Shown here piece after piece: positions 35,561 through 42,781 of a stretch of 64,000 nt of DNA (position 1 is its first letter; each line of letters begins with the position of its first letter). Source of the stretch: Bdellovibrio sp. ZAP7 (GTDB lineage: Bacteria > Bdellovibrionota > Bdellovibrionia > Bdellovibrionales > Bdellovibrionaceae); NCBI RefSeq assembly GCF_006874645.1, contig NZ_CP030082.1, positions 2,852,001 to 2,916,000 on the forward strand, in the 5' to 3' direction. A program made the translations under genes and the position numbers. The notes beneath the pieces are model-generated. The model did not search any database and was not told where the DNA came from. It worked only from the letters and a program-made list of their open reading frames with translations.

Positions 35561-36379
35561 TTAGATCATGTCAAAGAGATCCATGCACAACACATGGGTC
35601 TCTTCTCCGTCGCTCGCACTGACAATCTTTGATGCCTGCTCGATCGCTTGCAAAAAGACCTCACGAATTTTCTTATAGTCCTCTTTCGTACAACTAAATG
35701 GAACAGTGAAACAGATTTCATGATCAGCAATGACTTCCAAACGAGTCAGATTGCGAGTGCGCCAGTTGGTATGGTGACGAGTCGCCCACTGAGATTTCGC
35801 ATCCACATGAGTTTTCGCATGTCCCATCTTCACGCGGCCTTTTTCTTCGATCAAAAGACCTTTCTCCAACATAAAGTCGACCATTTCGGTCAACCGTTGA
35901 CGAGAAAGCCCCAACATCTGCGCCATTTCATTAAGATCAGGAACTTTTTCTAAGGATGCTAACATACGAATCGCACTGTATTTCCAGCTGGAATAAAAAA
36001 CAGACTGTTCATAAGTCGTCAGTTTCTTACTAACGGCTCCAATACGTTTACGAACTTCGCTGAACGAGGCCTTTTGCTCTTCAATTTGCTTTTTAAGTTT
36101 TTTGCGCAAACTTTCATTTCCAGCACGGCTTAAGGAAACCATGTTCAAGAACAGATCACTCTCGACTTCACTCATATTGTCGTAATCACAAAACAAAGAA
36201 GCTTGTTCCAGAGTTAAATCACGATGTCCGTTCAAGATCTGGCTGAACAAAGTTGTGTGAATCCCCAGTGAGTTTGAAATCTTTCTAGCCTGCCCCCGCC
36301 CCCCGTTGGGTTGGTATTGCACGAATGCTTTTAGATAGTCGCGGTAGTCATTAAATTGCCAAATTTGCAGCTTGTTCAT
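35561..36379 (-). CDS. TIGR02147-family regulator (full-length)
   Basis: 272 aa, typical length. N-terminal helix-turn-helix (YRDYLKAFVQYQ, RKISNSLGIHTTLFSQILNGHRDLT), a helical middle, a winged-helix-like module (YSSWKYSAIRMLASLEKVPDLNEMAQMLGLSRQRLTEMVDFMLEKGLL) and the C-terminal CMDLFDMI tail. The start is the ATG at 36379 (GAGG seven bases upstream); a TTG two codons earlier is less likely. It is divergent from the tandem-paralogue operon at 36579. Two TTTAC-N6-GTAAA palindromes lie between, so autoregulation plus control of the divergent operon is a strong hypothesis. Confidence 0.9.
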   Translation of the reverse strand: MNKLQIWQFNDYRDYLKAFVQYQPNGGRGQARKISNSLGIHTTLFSQILNGHRDLTLEQASLFCDYDNMSEVESDLFLNMVSLSRAGNESLRKKLKKQIEEQKASFSEVRKRIGAVSKKLTTYEQSVFYSSWKYSAIRMLASLEKVPDLNEMAQMLGLSRQRLTEMVDFMLEKGLLIEEKGRVKMGHAKTHVDAKSQWATRHHTNWRTRNLTRLEVIADHEICFTVPFSCTKEDYKKIREVFLQAIEQASKIVSASDGEETHVLCMDLFDMI

Positions 36380-36411
36380 GGTCAAACCTCACCATTTCAA
36401 AGTTCCACGAA

Positions 36412-36427
36412 TTTACATTTGGGTAAA
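36412..36427. promoter_or_regulatory. Palindromic operator candidate TTTAC-N6-GTAAA (copy 2)
   Basis: TTTAC-ATTTGG-GTAAA in the divergent promoter, 33 bp from the regulator start. A degenerate further copy, TTGCT-ATTTTA-GTAAA, follows at 36435-36450 and shares spacer and right half with copy 1. Confidence 0.62.
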
Positions 36428-36484
36428 TATTTAATTGCTATTTTAGTAAAGCGCCGTTCCATAGAGAATTTCCCTCCTGAACTC

Positions 36485-36500
36485 TTTACACAAACGTAAA
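36485..36500. promoter_or_regulatory. Palindromic operator candidate TTTAC-N6-GTAAA (copy 3)
   Basis: TTTAC-ACAAAC-GTAAA, 79 bp before the ATG of the operon at 36579; a lone half-site TTTAC lies further on near 36515. Same spacing as copies 1 and 2. Confidence 0.62.
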
Positions 36501-36578
36501 TATTCATCTGAATATTTACAGAACATTCCTTGGATTTTCTTTCTCAAATTGCTATTCCAATGCCCAAGGGGATTTTCA

Positions 36579-37418
36579 ATGAAACTATCAATTCAATTTC
36601 TAGTTTTTTTAGCGCTGTCAGTCTCTAGCCAATCCCACGCCACAGACATCATCACACGCGGCAGTGCCGCCGAATACATCGAAGAATTCACAGACATCGG
36701 CAAATCTGCGGCTAAACTCGCAGGTATCGTTCCTGGCTTTCCGGTCAACGAAGCCCAGTTTCTTGAGGTCGTAAAAACAACGACGATCGAATTCACTGAA
36801 AACAAATTGATTTCTCCGCAAGGAATCGAAGTCGATGCTCTTAACTACCCTGCCAAAAAGTTGATTCGCGTGAATTGGAATCGCTGGTTTCGATATCGTT
36901 GGACTATGGACAACCGCACGCAGTTAGCAATCCACGAATATCTGGGAATTCTTAAAGTTGATGATTCCAAATACTCTTGGTCGCAATACCTGATTAAGGG
37001 TGGCCGCCTGACTTCTGTGACCACTTGCGACTATGAAATTGAAGGACAGCCGTACTATTTGAACTTCAATAACTATGGTGCTACCAGCGCACTTAAAAGC
37101 GGTGGCTTTGATATGACCTCTGGCAAAGGAACGTCCCGCGCTCCACAATCTTCAGAACCTTTGGCAATCACCTCCGTCAACTTTAGATGGTCCGACATCT
37201 TCAAAGGAAAATTGGAAGGCATTGAAAAATGGGGTATTGGAATGTCTTGGCAGTATAAAAACCGTTCACTGCATGCCCGCATAACTCTTAAGCAGTCCAC
37301 TGAAGAAGGAAACTTCGACCTGGAAATCTTTGAACTGAATAACTTCGATGCCAATGGAGTTTTAATTCCTCGGCACTTTATGACCATTTCTTGCTTCGCC
37401 ACGAAAGTTAAGGAGTAA
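36579..37418 (+). CDS. Secreted protein of unknown function, paralogue A
   Basis: 279 aa with signal peptide (FLVFLALSVSSQSHA). It shares with its neighbour a motif block AAEYIEEFTDIGKSAAKL, PGFPVNEAQFLEVVKTT and IEFTENKL, plus Trp-rich strands and a C-terminal conserved SCF/C. The two are therefore tandem duplicates of one unnamed family. AAGGGG precedes the ATG. It is two bases before the second gene, under the double palindrome. Confidence 0.82.
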   Translation: MKLSIQFLVFLALSVSSQSHATDIITRGSAAEYIEEFTDIGKSAAKLAGIVPGFPVNEAQFLEVVKTTTIEFTENKLISPQGIEVDALNYPAKKLIRVNWNRWFRYRWTMDNRTQLAIHEYLGILKVDDSKYSWSQYLIKGGRLTSVTTCDYEIEGQPYYLNFNNYGATSALKSGGFDMTSGKGTSRAPQSSEPLAITSVNFRWSDIFKGKLEGIEKWGIGMSWQYKNRSLHARITLKQSTEEGNFDLEIFELNNFDANGVLIPRHFMTISCFATKVKE

Positions 37419-37420
37419 TC

Positions 37421-38191
37421 ATGAAGAATCTAGTTTTAATACTTTCAACTGTTCTTCTTCTTGCCAGCATCTCTCAAGCGCGAATTATTGAAGGCGGCTG
37501 GGACAGCGGTGGTGGTTCTGGTTACGCTGCGGAGTTCACATCCATGGGCCGCGACTTAGCCGTTAAAGTTGAAACTTTAAAAGGGTTCCCAGTGACGGGT
37601 GCTCAGTTTTTAGAGACAGTTCAAAAAACCAAAGTGGAATTCACTGACTCAAACCTTGGCAAAGAAGGCGTTAAAAGATTCCCTGACAAACAACTTCTGC
37701 AGATATCTCGCAAACTTTGGAAGAGCACTGAAAACACGCTGGTTTCTAAACAACTCATCGTGCTTCATCAATATTTGTCGTTCATGGGACTAGAAGATTC
37801 CAATAACTCTTTAAGCTACTTTGTATTGGATGGCGGCGCTGCGGTCCGTACTTATGATTGCTCGAAACGTCTGATTGGTGGCGACACTGTTTCTGTTCGT
37901 TGGGTCGATGTGGATAATGATGGCCATGGCGACAAGTACGCAGGCACAGTAACAATTACGACTGCGTTCATATGGTCAAGCGTTGCCTTGATTAACACTT
38001 TCCCGACGGAACAAGGTGTTGCGATTAATTGGATTGAATTAGCTGGCGGTGCCTACGTTCTGCTTCCAGCCAAGGACCTTGCCGGGCACAAGTCATTCAA
38101 GGCTAAAATCAACAAGATCGACGACTATCGCGACGACGGAACACCCGTCATGAAACTTTCGGGAACTCTGTCCTGTAAGCCTAAGTTCTAA
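37421..38191 (+). CDS. Secreted protein of unknown function, paralogue B
   Basis: 256 aa with signal peptide (LVLILSTVLLLASISQA). The block GYAAEFTSMGRDLAVKV, KGFPVTGAQFLETVQKT and VEFTDSNLG aligns with the upstream paralogue, as do LxxHQYLSFMGLEDS and YDCSKR. There is a calcium-loop-like DVDNDGHGDKY not present in paralogue A. AAGGAG of its ribosome site lies inside the end of paralogue A. Function unknown; a secreted or surface pair controlled together is likely. Confidence 0.82.
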   Translation: MKNLVLILSTVLLLASISQARIIEGGWDSGGGSGYAAEFTSMGRDLAVKVETLKGFPVTGAQFLETVQKTKVEFTDSNLGKEGVKRFPDKQLLQISRKLWKSTENTLVSKQLIVLHQYLSFMGLEDSNNSLSYFVLDGGAAVRTYDCSKRLIGGDTVSVRWVDVDNDGHGDKYAGTVTITTAFIWSSVALINTFPTEQGVAINWIELAGGAYVLLPAKDLAGHKSFKAKINKIDDYRDDGTPVMKLSGTLSCKPKF

Positions 38192-38196
38192 TTTGA

Positions 38197-38667
38197 TTAA
38201 TGCAGCAGCTGACCGGAAACGACGTTCACTGATTCGTCGATTTCCTCAGGAGTTGCCTCTCTGGCCTCGGTCGCTTCGATTTCAAAAATCAGATCTTGCC
38301 CCGCCAAGGGATGGTTTCCATCCAGGCTGACCATGCCGTCATGAAACTGCAATACAATATAAGTTCGAATCGTTCCACTTTTACCGGTGATGGAAACGGT
38401 TTCTCCGACACGCAAAGTTTTTGGCAACTTTGTGCGCGGAAACAAAATCACTTTTTTAGGATCATAGAAGCCGTAAGCTTCCTCAGCAGAAACCGCGATG
38501 GTTCGTTTTTCGCCTTTTTTCAAATTTTGCAGGCCCTTTGAAAGACCAACGAGAGGTTGATTTGGCGCGGAAACAGAAACCAAAACTTCGCGATTGAAAG
38601 TGGAGCTGATCAACTGACCTAGTTTATTCTTAAGAAGACAATTAAAAGAGACAACCTGAACATTCAT
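38197..38667 (-). CDS. SlyD-like FKBP-type peptidyl-prolyl isomerase
   Basis: 156 aa. It has the FKBP fold with an inserted IF (chaperone) loop, as in SlyD: LVGLSKGLQNLKKGEKRTIAVSAEEAYGFYDPKKV, then the insert and LAGQDLIFEIEATEAREATPEEI. The conserved DGNHPLAGQ is present. No His-rich metal tail (SlyD of E. coli has one). It is a cytoplasmic folding helper. Clear AGGAG site. It converges with paralogue B and is followed upstream by an RNA-binding-protein gene on the same strand. Confidence 0.88.
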   Translation of the reverse strand: MNVQVVSFNCLLKNKLGQLISSTFNREVLVSVSAPNQPLVGLSKGLQNLKKGEKRTIAVSAEEAYGFYDPKKVILFPRTKLPKTLRVGETVSITGKSGTIRTYIVLQFHDGMVSLDGNHPLAGQDLIFEIEATEAREATPEEIDESVNVVSGQLLH

Positions 38668-38681
38668 GGAACTCCTGTCTG

Positions 38682-38715
38682 AAAAAGAAAAAACCGACCT
38701 AGAAAGGCCGGTTTT
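38682..38715 (-). terminator. Rho-independent terminator
   Basis: Stem AAAACCG-x-CCT/AGG-x-CGGTTTT with one mismatch and an AGAA loop; on the minus strand it is followed by TTTTTTCTTTTT. Ends the RRM-protein transcript. Confidence 0.82.
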
Positions 38716-38741
38716 AAAATCAAATCAAATTTGAATATGGC

Positions 38742-39053
38742 TTAGTAAGAACGGCGAGAGTTGTTGTAACCCCCACGAGATCCACCGCCGCCACCAGTGC
38801 GAGGCTCTTGAGGTTTTGCAATCATCACAGACACTGCGCGACCGTCAAGCTCAGCACCGTTGAAGCGTTTGATAGATTCAGCAGCTTCCTCAGCAGTGGA
38901 CATTTCAACAAAGGCGAAACCTTTGCTGCGACCTGTTTCACGATCTACGATTACTTTTGCAGATTCAACATTTCCGCATTCAGCGAAAGCATCAGCCAAA
39001 GACTGATCGTTTGCAGAATATGGAAGATTACCGACGTATAGTTTTTTACTCAT
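38742..39053 (-). CDS. Small RRM RNA-binding protein
   Basis: 103 aa: one RNA recognition motif with RNP2 KLYVGNLP (residues 4-11) and RNP1 KGFAFVEM, then a Gly/Arg-rich tail (GGGGGSRGGYNNSRRSY). Bacterial proteins of this type (cyanobacterial Rbp class) are cold- or stress-linked RNA chaperones. A strong TTAGGAGG site precedes the ATG. The 340-base upstream region is long. Confidence 0.9.
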   Translation of the reverse strand: MSKKLYVGNLPYSANDQSLADAFAECGNVESAKVIVDRETGRSKGFAFVEMSTAEEAAESIKRFNGAELDGRAVSVMIAKPQEPRTGGGGGSRGGYNNSRRSY

Positions 39054-39399
39054 TTAATACCTCCTAAAGGCACGAGCGCTACTTTGGAGGAATGAACAGA
39101 ATGAACATGGACTCGAAATTAGCAGTAACTAAGGGCAACCTACCACGTGTTGTGAAATCTACCTAAGCTTTATATTTGCCAGAGCTCCCTCAATGGCTTT
39201 GGCTCAGATCGACGGGGGCGCCTTTGAGTTCGTCGGAGAACGAATTGACGTATTTCACCTCAGATTATTTTCTCGGGGGCTGCAGCCTGACAATTTTCGA
39301 TACACCGTCTGCAAATCCTTCAGACTTCCGGGGCCCCTCTTTACGAACCCCTATAGATCACTTAAAACGATGTATTCCATTGGAAAGAGGACCTCTTTT
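39054..39399. other. Divergent intergenic region
   Basis: 346 bases between the RRM gene and the paralogue pair. I see no gene; an in-frame extension of the 39400 gene back to 39193 lacks a start signal. A CGGGG-rich part lies near 39320-39345. Promoters for both sides must lie here. Confidence 0.45.
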
Positions 39400-39846
39400 A
39401 TGAAGCACCTTTTACTTTTAGCTTTTACCATGATTCTGGGATCCCAAGCCAACGCATCGGTGTCGGCAGATGAGTTCGTGGACAGCTTCGTAGCACAAAT
39501 GAACCGTCGCCTGGTATTTACCAATCAGGATCGTATCGCCGTTCAAAAAAGACCCTATTGTACGGGTCTAAGTAACACTCAGATTCAAACGATTAAAAGT
39601 ATCGTTCGTGAAAATTCTGAACAAACCACAGAAGAGTTTTTGACGAAACTGTCGGATGAGCTTAAATGCTACCCGATCGCTTTCCCACAGCTCAAGCGCG
39701 AAGGCTGGGGCATCCTAACGAATACCAAAGCTTTCTGGATGGATATTGAACTGGTTCGCGCAACCCTAAGAGATCTCACTCACCGCCCTATAGACGGCAA
39801 AGAAAAGCTCTTAGACAGCATCACTTGGCACGAGGTTAAATTATGA
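39400..39846 (+). CDS. Small secreted protein, tandem paralogue 1
   Basis: 148 aa with signal peptide (HLLLLAFTMILGSQANA). The mature part VSADEFVDSFVAQMNRRL, KRPYCTGLSNTQIQTIKSIV, TTEEFLTKLSDELKCYP aligns with the following gene. The two conserved cysteines probably pair. It overlaps the next start by four bases (ATGA). Family not recognised; helical throughout. Confidence 0.8.
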   Translation: MKHLLLLAFTMILGSQANASVSADEFVDSFVAQMNRRLVFTNQDRIAVQKRPYCTGLSNTQIQTIKSIVRENSEQTTEEFLTKLSDELKCYPIAFPQLKREGWGILTNTKAFWMDIELVRATLRDLTHRPIDGKEKLLDSITWHEVKL

Positions 39847-40307
39847 AAAAGCTTATCCTACTGACATCACTTTTGATCGGCTTCCAAGCCCACGCTTCTG
39901 TTACTCCGAAAGAGTTTAAGGCCGATTTGGTAACTGAAATGAATCGCTTGGCCAAAATCATCAATAAGAAAAGAGTCGGCTCCAACTGGCAATACTGCAC
40001 GAAGTTCACACCGAGACAACTGCAACTTATTGAGAACATCATCAAAGAATCACCGGAAATTTCCGTTGAAGACTTCAGCAACAAGCTAGCTCAAAAACTT
40101 AATTGTTTTAGAACAGAAGCCAACAAAGATGACAGCATCGACTTTTCCAAATCATTTTTTGGTTTTGCGATTCATACTCCCACGTATGTTAAAGATTATG
40201 AGCTGATTTCCGAAGCATTGCTGTGGCTGAATGATGGCCAAAAGCCACACAAGGACACGCCAGTCCTTGATTCCTACGGTAACTGGCACTTGGGACTATC
40301 CAACTAA
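39843..40307 (+). CDS. Small secreted protein, tandem paralogue 2
   Basis: 154 aa with signal peptide (LILLTSLLIGFQAHA). Mature part VTPKEFKADLVTEMNRLAKI, WQYCTKFTPRQLQLIENII, SVEDFSNKLAQKLNCF matches paralogue 1 at each block, with the same two cysteines. Translation is coupled to paralogue 1. A terminator follows six bases later. Confidence 0.8.
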   Translation: MKKLILLTSLLIGFQAHASVTPKEFKADLVTEMNRLAKIINKKRVGSNWQYCTKFTPRQLQLIENIIKESPEISVEDFSNKLAQKLNCFRTEANKDDSIDFSKSFFGFAIHTPTYVKDYELISEALLWLNDGQKPHKDTPVLDSYGNWHLGLSN

Positions 40308-40312
40308 CCAAT

Positions 40313-40342
40313 AAAAAACCCGCTGTAAAAAGCGGGTTTTTT
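40313..40342. terminator. Bidirectional Rho-independent terminator
   Basis: CCCGCT/AGCGGG with a six-base loop, flanked by A6 and T6; ends both the paralogue pair and the convergent small gene. Confidence 0.9.
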
Positions 40343-40372
40343 ATTTTTAAATCCTAAGGATTTTCAAGGCCC

Positions 40373-40735
40373 CTATTCGCCGCTGGAGCGATAGGTTTTG
40401 TGAAGCTGGCAAGCACCCGCTTTAGTATTCAAAATATCAACACGGACCGTGCGGCTGAGCGGAAGCTCGATATCCTGATCAGTCGTTCCTTTATAGAGGA
40501 ATACCGTTACCGCGTAGGTCTCCTTAACATCGCCGTTTGCCAATTCAATAGCATCATCCGTTGTTGGGCGGTCTGCCTTAAATTTATACAAAGAAACGTT
40601 CTTGTCGGCCTTAACGATCTCCCCGATCATCTGGGTCAGAGCGTGACCTGCTGCTTCATTTTTGCAATTTAAGCCCGCAGCCATAGCTCCAGAACCGATA
40701 CCAAACAACACCAAACCGATTGCCAAAAGTCTCAT
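40373..40735 (-). CDS. Small secreted protein of unknown function
   Basis: 120 aa with signal peptide (LLAIGLVLFGIGSGAMA). Two cysteines (LNCKNEA near the mature start and GACQLH near the end) probably pair. The middle is beta-rich (TYAVTVFLYKGT, LPLSRTVRVDIL). GGAGG lies nine bases upstream of ATG 40735. No family recognised. Confidence 0.77.
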   Translation of the reverse strand: MRLLAIGLVLFGIGSGAMAAGLNCKNEAAGHALTQMIGEIVKADKNVSLYKFKADRPTTDDAIELANGDVKETYAVTVFLYKGTTDQDIELPLSRTVRVDILNTKAGACQLHKTYRSSGE

Positions 40736-40873
40736 TGGACTGATCCTCCACAAAGTTTCGTTGAGCAGAAATACCCACAGTGGGGCCTGTGGTCACCTTG
40801 CAAAAGATTAAGCTTATTCAATAGCGTTCCCTCAAAGAGGATGTGAGAAGGAAATTCGTGGAATAGTGGGGCT

Positions 40874-40981
40874 TAAAAAGAAAAAGGCCGGAACATCAGT
40901 TCCGGCCTTTATAATCTCGTATAAAAATAGAGGTGAGCACATCATGCACCCGAGTACCTTCCTTGGTATCACCCCTCCCGT
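40874..40981 (-). ncRNA. Candidate small RNA with own promoter and terminator
   Basis: On the minus strand a sigma70-type promoter (-35 TTGCAA at 41012-41017, 17-bp spacer, -10 TCTAAT at 40989-40994) points to a start near 40981. The transcript begins CGGGAGGGG-like purine-rich, can fold GGTGA/TCACC (40932-40936 with 40969-40973) around TACC-AAGGAA-GGTA (hairpin with GGA in its loop), and ends in a strong terminator (GGCCGGAAC/GTTCCGGCC, 40884-40908, then TTTTTCTTTTT). No ORF uses it. Its size (about 108 nt) fits a regulatory RNA. The exposed GGA motifs recall CsrA/RsmA-binding RNAs, but that is conjecture. Confidence 0.55.
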
Positions 40982-40988
40982 AGAAATA

Positions 40989-41017
40989 ATTAGACATTGT
41001 TGTGGTACACATTGCAA
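40989..41017 (-). promoter_or_regulatory. Sigma70-type promoter for the candidate small RNA
   Basis: -10 hexamer TCTAAT (5 of 6 to consensus) and -35 TTGCAA (4 of 6), 17-bp spacing, on the minus strand. Confidence 0.55.
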
Positions 41018-41214
41018 GCGTGTTATGCCACTTTTTTTAAGATTTTTTAAGACCGCACTTTTTCCAGCATTTTTTCGACCCAATCATCAACCCAAAACCA
41101 CCCTCTTAACTCTTGAAGTAAAACTTTACTCACAGCTTCCTAAAATCAAATTATTTAATAGTCTTTCCAACAACTTAGTTGCCATGCTTGAAGTACCTTA
41201 ATATACCATCGTTC
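41018..41214. other. Intergenic stretch
   Basis: With the small RNA this makes up the 479 bases between two genes. AT-rich; AGTAAA-AC-TTTACT forms a small dyad near 41120. No gene seen. Confidence 0.4.
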
Positions 41215-41745
41215 ATGCAAAGATCGCTTTTCGAAGACCCCAGATTGCAATCGACCCAAGCCCACGGCGGCACGCTGTTTAAAAAAGCGCGTTATCGTTG
41301 CGGGCGACCATTGAGCACGACAAAACCACTTCATCTGGTTTTGCGATCAAGCCAAGCCAAGGGTTCCCTCAGTTTTCGAAAGTTTAAAAATTGGAAGCAG
41401 GTCGAATCCCTGTGCCGACAGTTTGCCCGTAAATATAAAATCAAAATCGAAGCCTTCGCGAACGGCGGCAACCACCTGCAACTGACAATCCGATTGCACA
41501 GCAAGGACAGCTACACCCCGTTCATCAGATCCCTAACCGGAGCCATCGCTCTCAAACTGACCGGTGCAAACCGCAACCAAAAGAACGCGCAAAAGTTTTG
41601 GGACTTCCGCCCCTTCACCGCCATCCTCGAAAAAGCAAAGCACGCGCCGAAGAATTATGTATCACTGGATTTATTAAAAGATCTGCAAGTCATCCCCAGA
41701 ATCGGAATCTTAACCCACCAAGAATGGCTCCCGCCGCCCCAATAA
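41215..41745 (+). CDS. RAYT-like (Y1 transposase family) protein with degraded HUH motif
   Basis: 176 aa. The layout is that of REP-associated tyrosine transposases as found in many delta-type genomes: HGG near the start, CGRPLSTTKPLHLVLRSS, ARKYKIKIEAFANGGNHLQLTIRL, RSLTGAIALKLTGANR and WDFRPFTAIL. The metal-binding His-U-His is here HLQ (second His to Gln), and the late tyrosine may be in KNYVSLDLL. So it is either catalytically weakened or adapted. It stands alone with its terminator. REP-like repeats are the known substrate of such proteins, and one candidate lies at 16585. ATG 41215 lacks a clear ribosome site. Confidence 0.78.
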   Translation: MQRSLFEDPRLQSTQAHGGTLFKKARYRCGRPLSTTKPLHLVLRSSQAKGSLSFRKFKNWKQVESLCRQFARKYKIKIEAFANGGNHLQLTIRLHSKDSYTPFIRSLTGAIALKLTGANRNQKNAQKFWDFRPFTAILEKAKHAPKNYVSLDLLKDLQVIPRIGILTHQEWLPPPQ

Positions 41746-41748
41746 AAA

Positions 41749-41780
41749 AAGCCCACCTTTTGGGTGAGCTTCTTTATTTT
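41749..41780. terminator. Rho-independent terminator between convergent genes
   Basis: AAGC-x-CACC/GGTG-x-GCTT stem with one mismatch and five-base loop, A7 on the left and TCTTTATTTTT on the right. Confidence 0.78.
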
Positions 41781-41795
41781 TAAGTCCGTTCAGAA

Positions 41796-42677
41796 CTAGA
41801 AGTCGCTGATACTATCGACCAACGTTGGATAATCCACGAACGGGTTTCTGTTGAACTGAGCTTCAAAGATCTTGTTGTTGCGATCTAGCTCTTCATCGTC
41901 TGGCGGATTTTCGCGGTTCCATTTGCGAAGAATGGCTTCTTCATCTGGTGGAATCGGAAGGTCGTAGCGAAGAGAGAAGTAGAACAAGGCGCGAGCTACG
42001 TGACCCTTATGGCTTTGAGGTGGTTCGAAAATCTCGTCACGGTCGCCATCACCAATACCGAAACGCGAAGCCGTACATTTCAAAGTTTGCGTGTCGGACT
42101 TCACTTCACCAAACCACTGGTTGCCACGGATCGAGTTCAATTGAGAATCCGTCGGGAACAAATGGTGAAGGTCAGATTTTTGCGTGTCTTTATCGAAACG
42201 ACGGCTGAACAAGCTTTGTGGCCATGTGTGCTCTACGTTCACCACTGTGTTGTCAGGGATGGAACCCGGAGCCGGTGCACCTCTACTGCGGAAATCTGCG
42301 CGAGTTTTATAGTTATCGCAGTAAAAGTCTTTAACTGAATAAGTGTGAGAGTTTTGATCGTAAGCCAAATAGAATTTGCCCATCAACCAAACGCGAGCAC
42401 CGTTGTACCCGATTTTCGTGTGTGCGTAACAGCCCTTAGCCGCTTGGCAATCAGATACGATCATATCGTAGTCACTATCCTGAGGGATGTGATAGCTGCG
42501 AAGGACTGATTTAATTCTGTAGATCAGATCTGCATCGGTTTTACCAGAAGCCAGATCTTGATAGAACTCAACCCCATAATATGGAATCGCTTGGGACGTT
42601 TGAGCCGCATAAGCAGCACCAACGAAAAACAATGTGGAAAACACAATCACTGACTTAATGAGCTGGGTTAGCTTCAT
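41796..42677 (-). CDS. Secreted endonuclease I (EndA/NucM family)
   Basis: 293 aa with signal peptide (SVIVFSTLFFVGAAYA). The family motifs are intact: VNVEHTWPQSLF (catalytic His of the beta-beta-alpha metal site), KSDLHHLFPTDSQLNSIRGN and the flanking YNGARVWLMGKFYL. Cysteines (DCQAAKGCY, FYCDNYK) probably form disulfides. It degrades DNA outside the cytoplasm; in predatory bacteria prey DNA hydrolysis is a known need, so the role is plausible. Its length of 293 aa is usual. Confidence 0.92.
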   Translation of the reverse strand: MKLTQLIKSVIVFSTLFFVGAAYAAQTSQAIPYYGVEFYQDLASGKTDADLIYRIKSVLRSYHIPQDSDYDMIVSDCQAAKGCYAHTKIGYNGARVWLMGKFYLAYDQNSHTYSVKDFYCDNYKTRADFRSRGAPAPGSIPDNTVVNVEHTWPQSLFSRRFDKDTQKSDLHHLFPTDSQLNSIRGNQWFGEVKSDTQTLKCTASRFGIGDGDRDEIFEPPQSHKGHVARALFYFSLRYDLPIPPDEEAILRKWNRENPPDDEELDRNNKIFEAQFNRNPFVDYPTLVDSISDF

Positions 42678-42781
42678 TCGGGTCCACCATTCGGTAAAGG
42701 GGGTGATTTTTCAGCCTCTGTCGCTGACCACTTTTGCTGGATCAGTGCACATATGTCAATGGGGCTATAAGAAATTCCCGG

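Noticed and set aside
41115..41130. AGTAAA-AC-TTTACT as a fourth operator copy
   Set aside because: Half-sites are in reversed order and spacing is 2, so it is not the TTTAC-N6-GTAAA motif.
40832..41201. Frames over the small-RNA region
   Set aside because: Both run through the terminator hairpin and have odd composition; none has a ribosome site.
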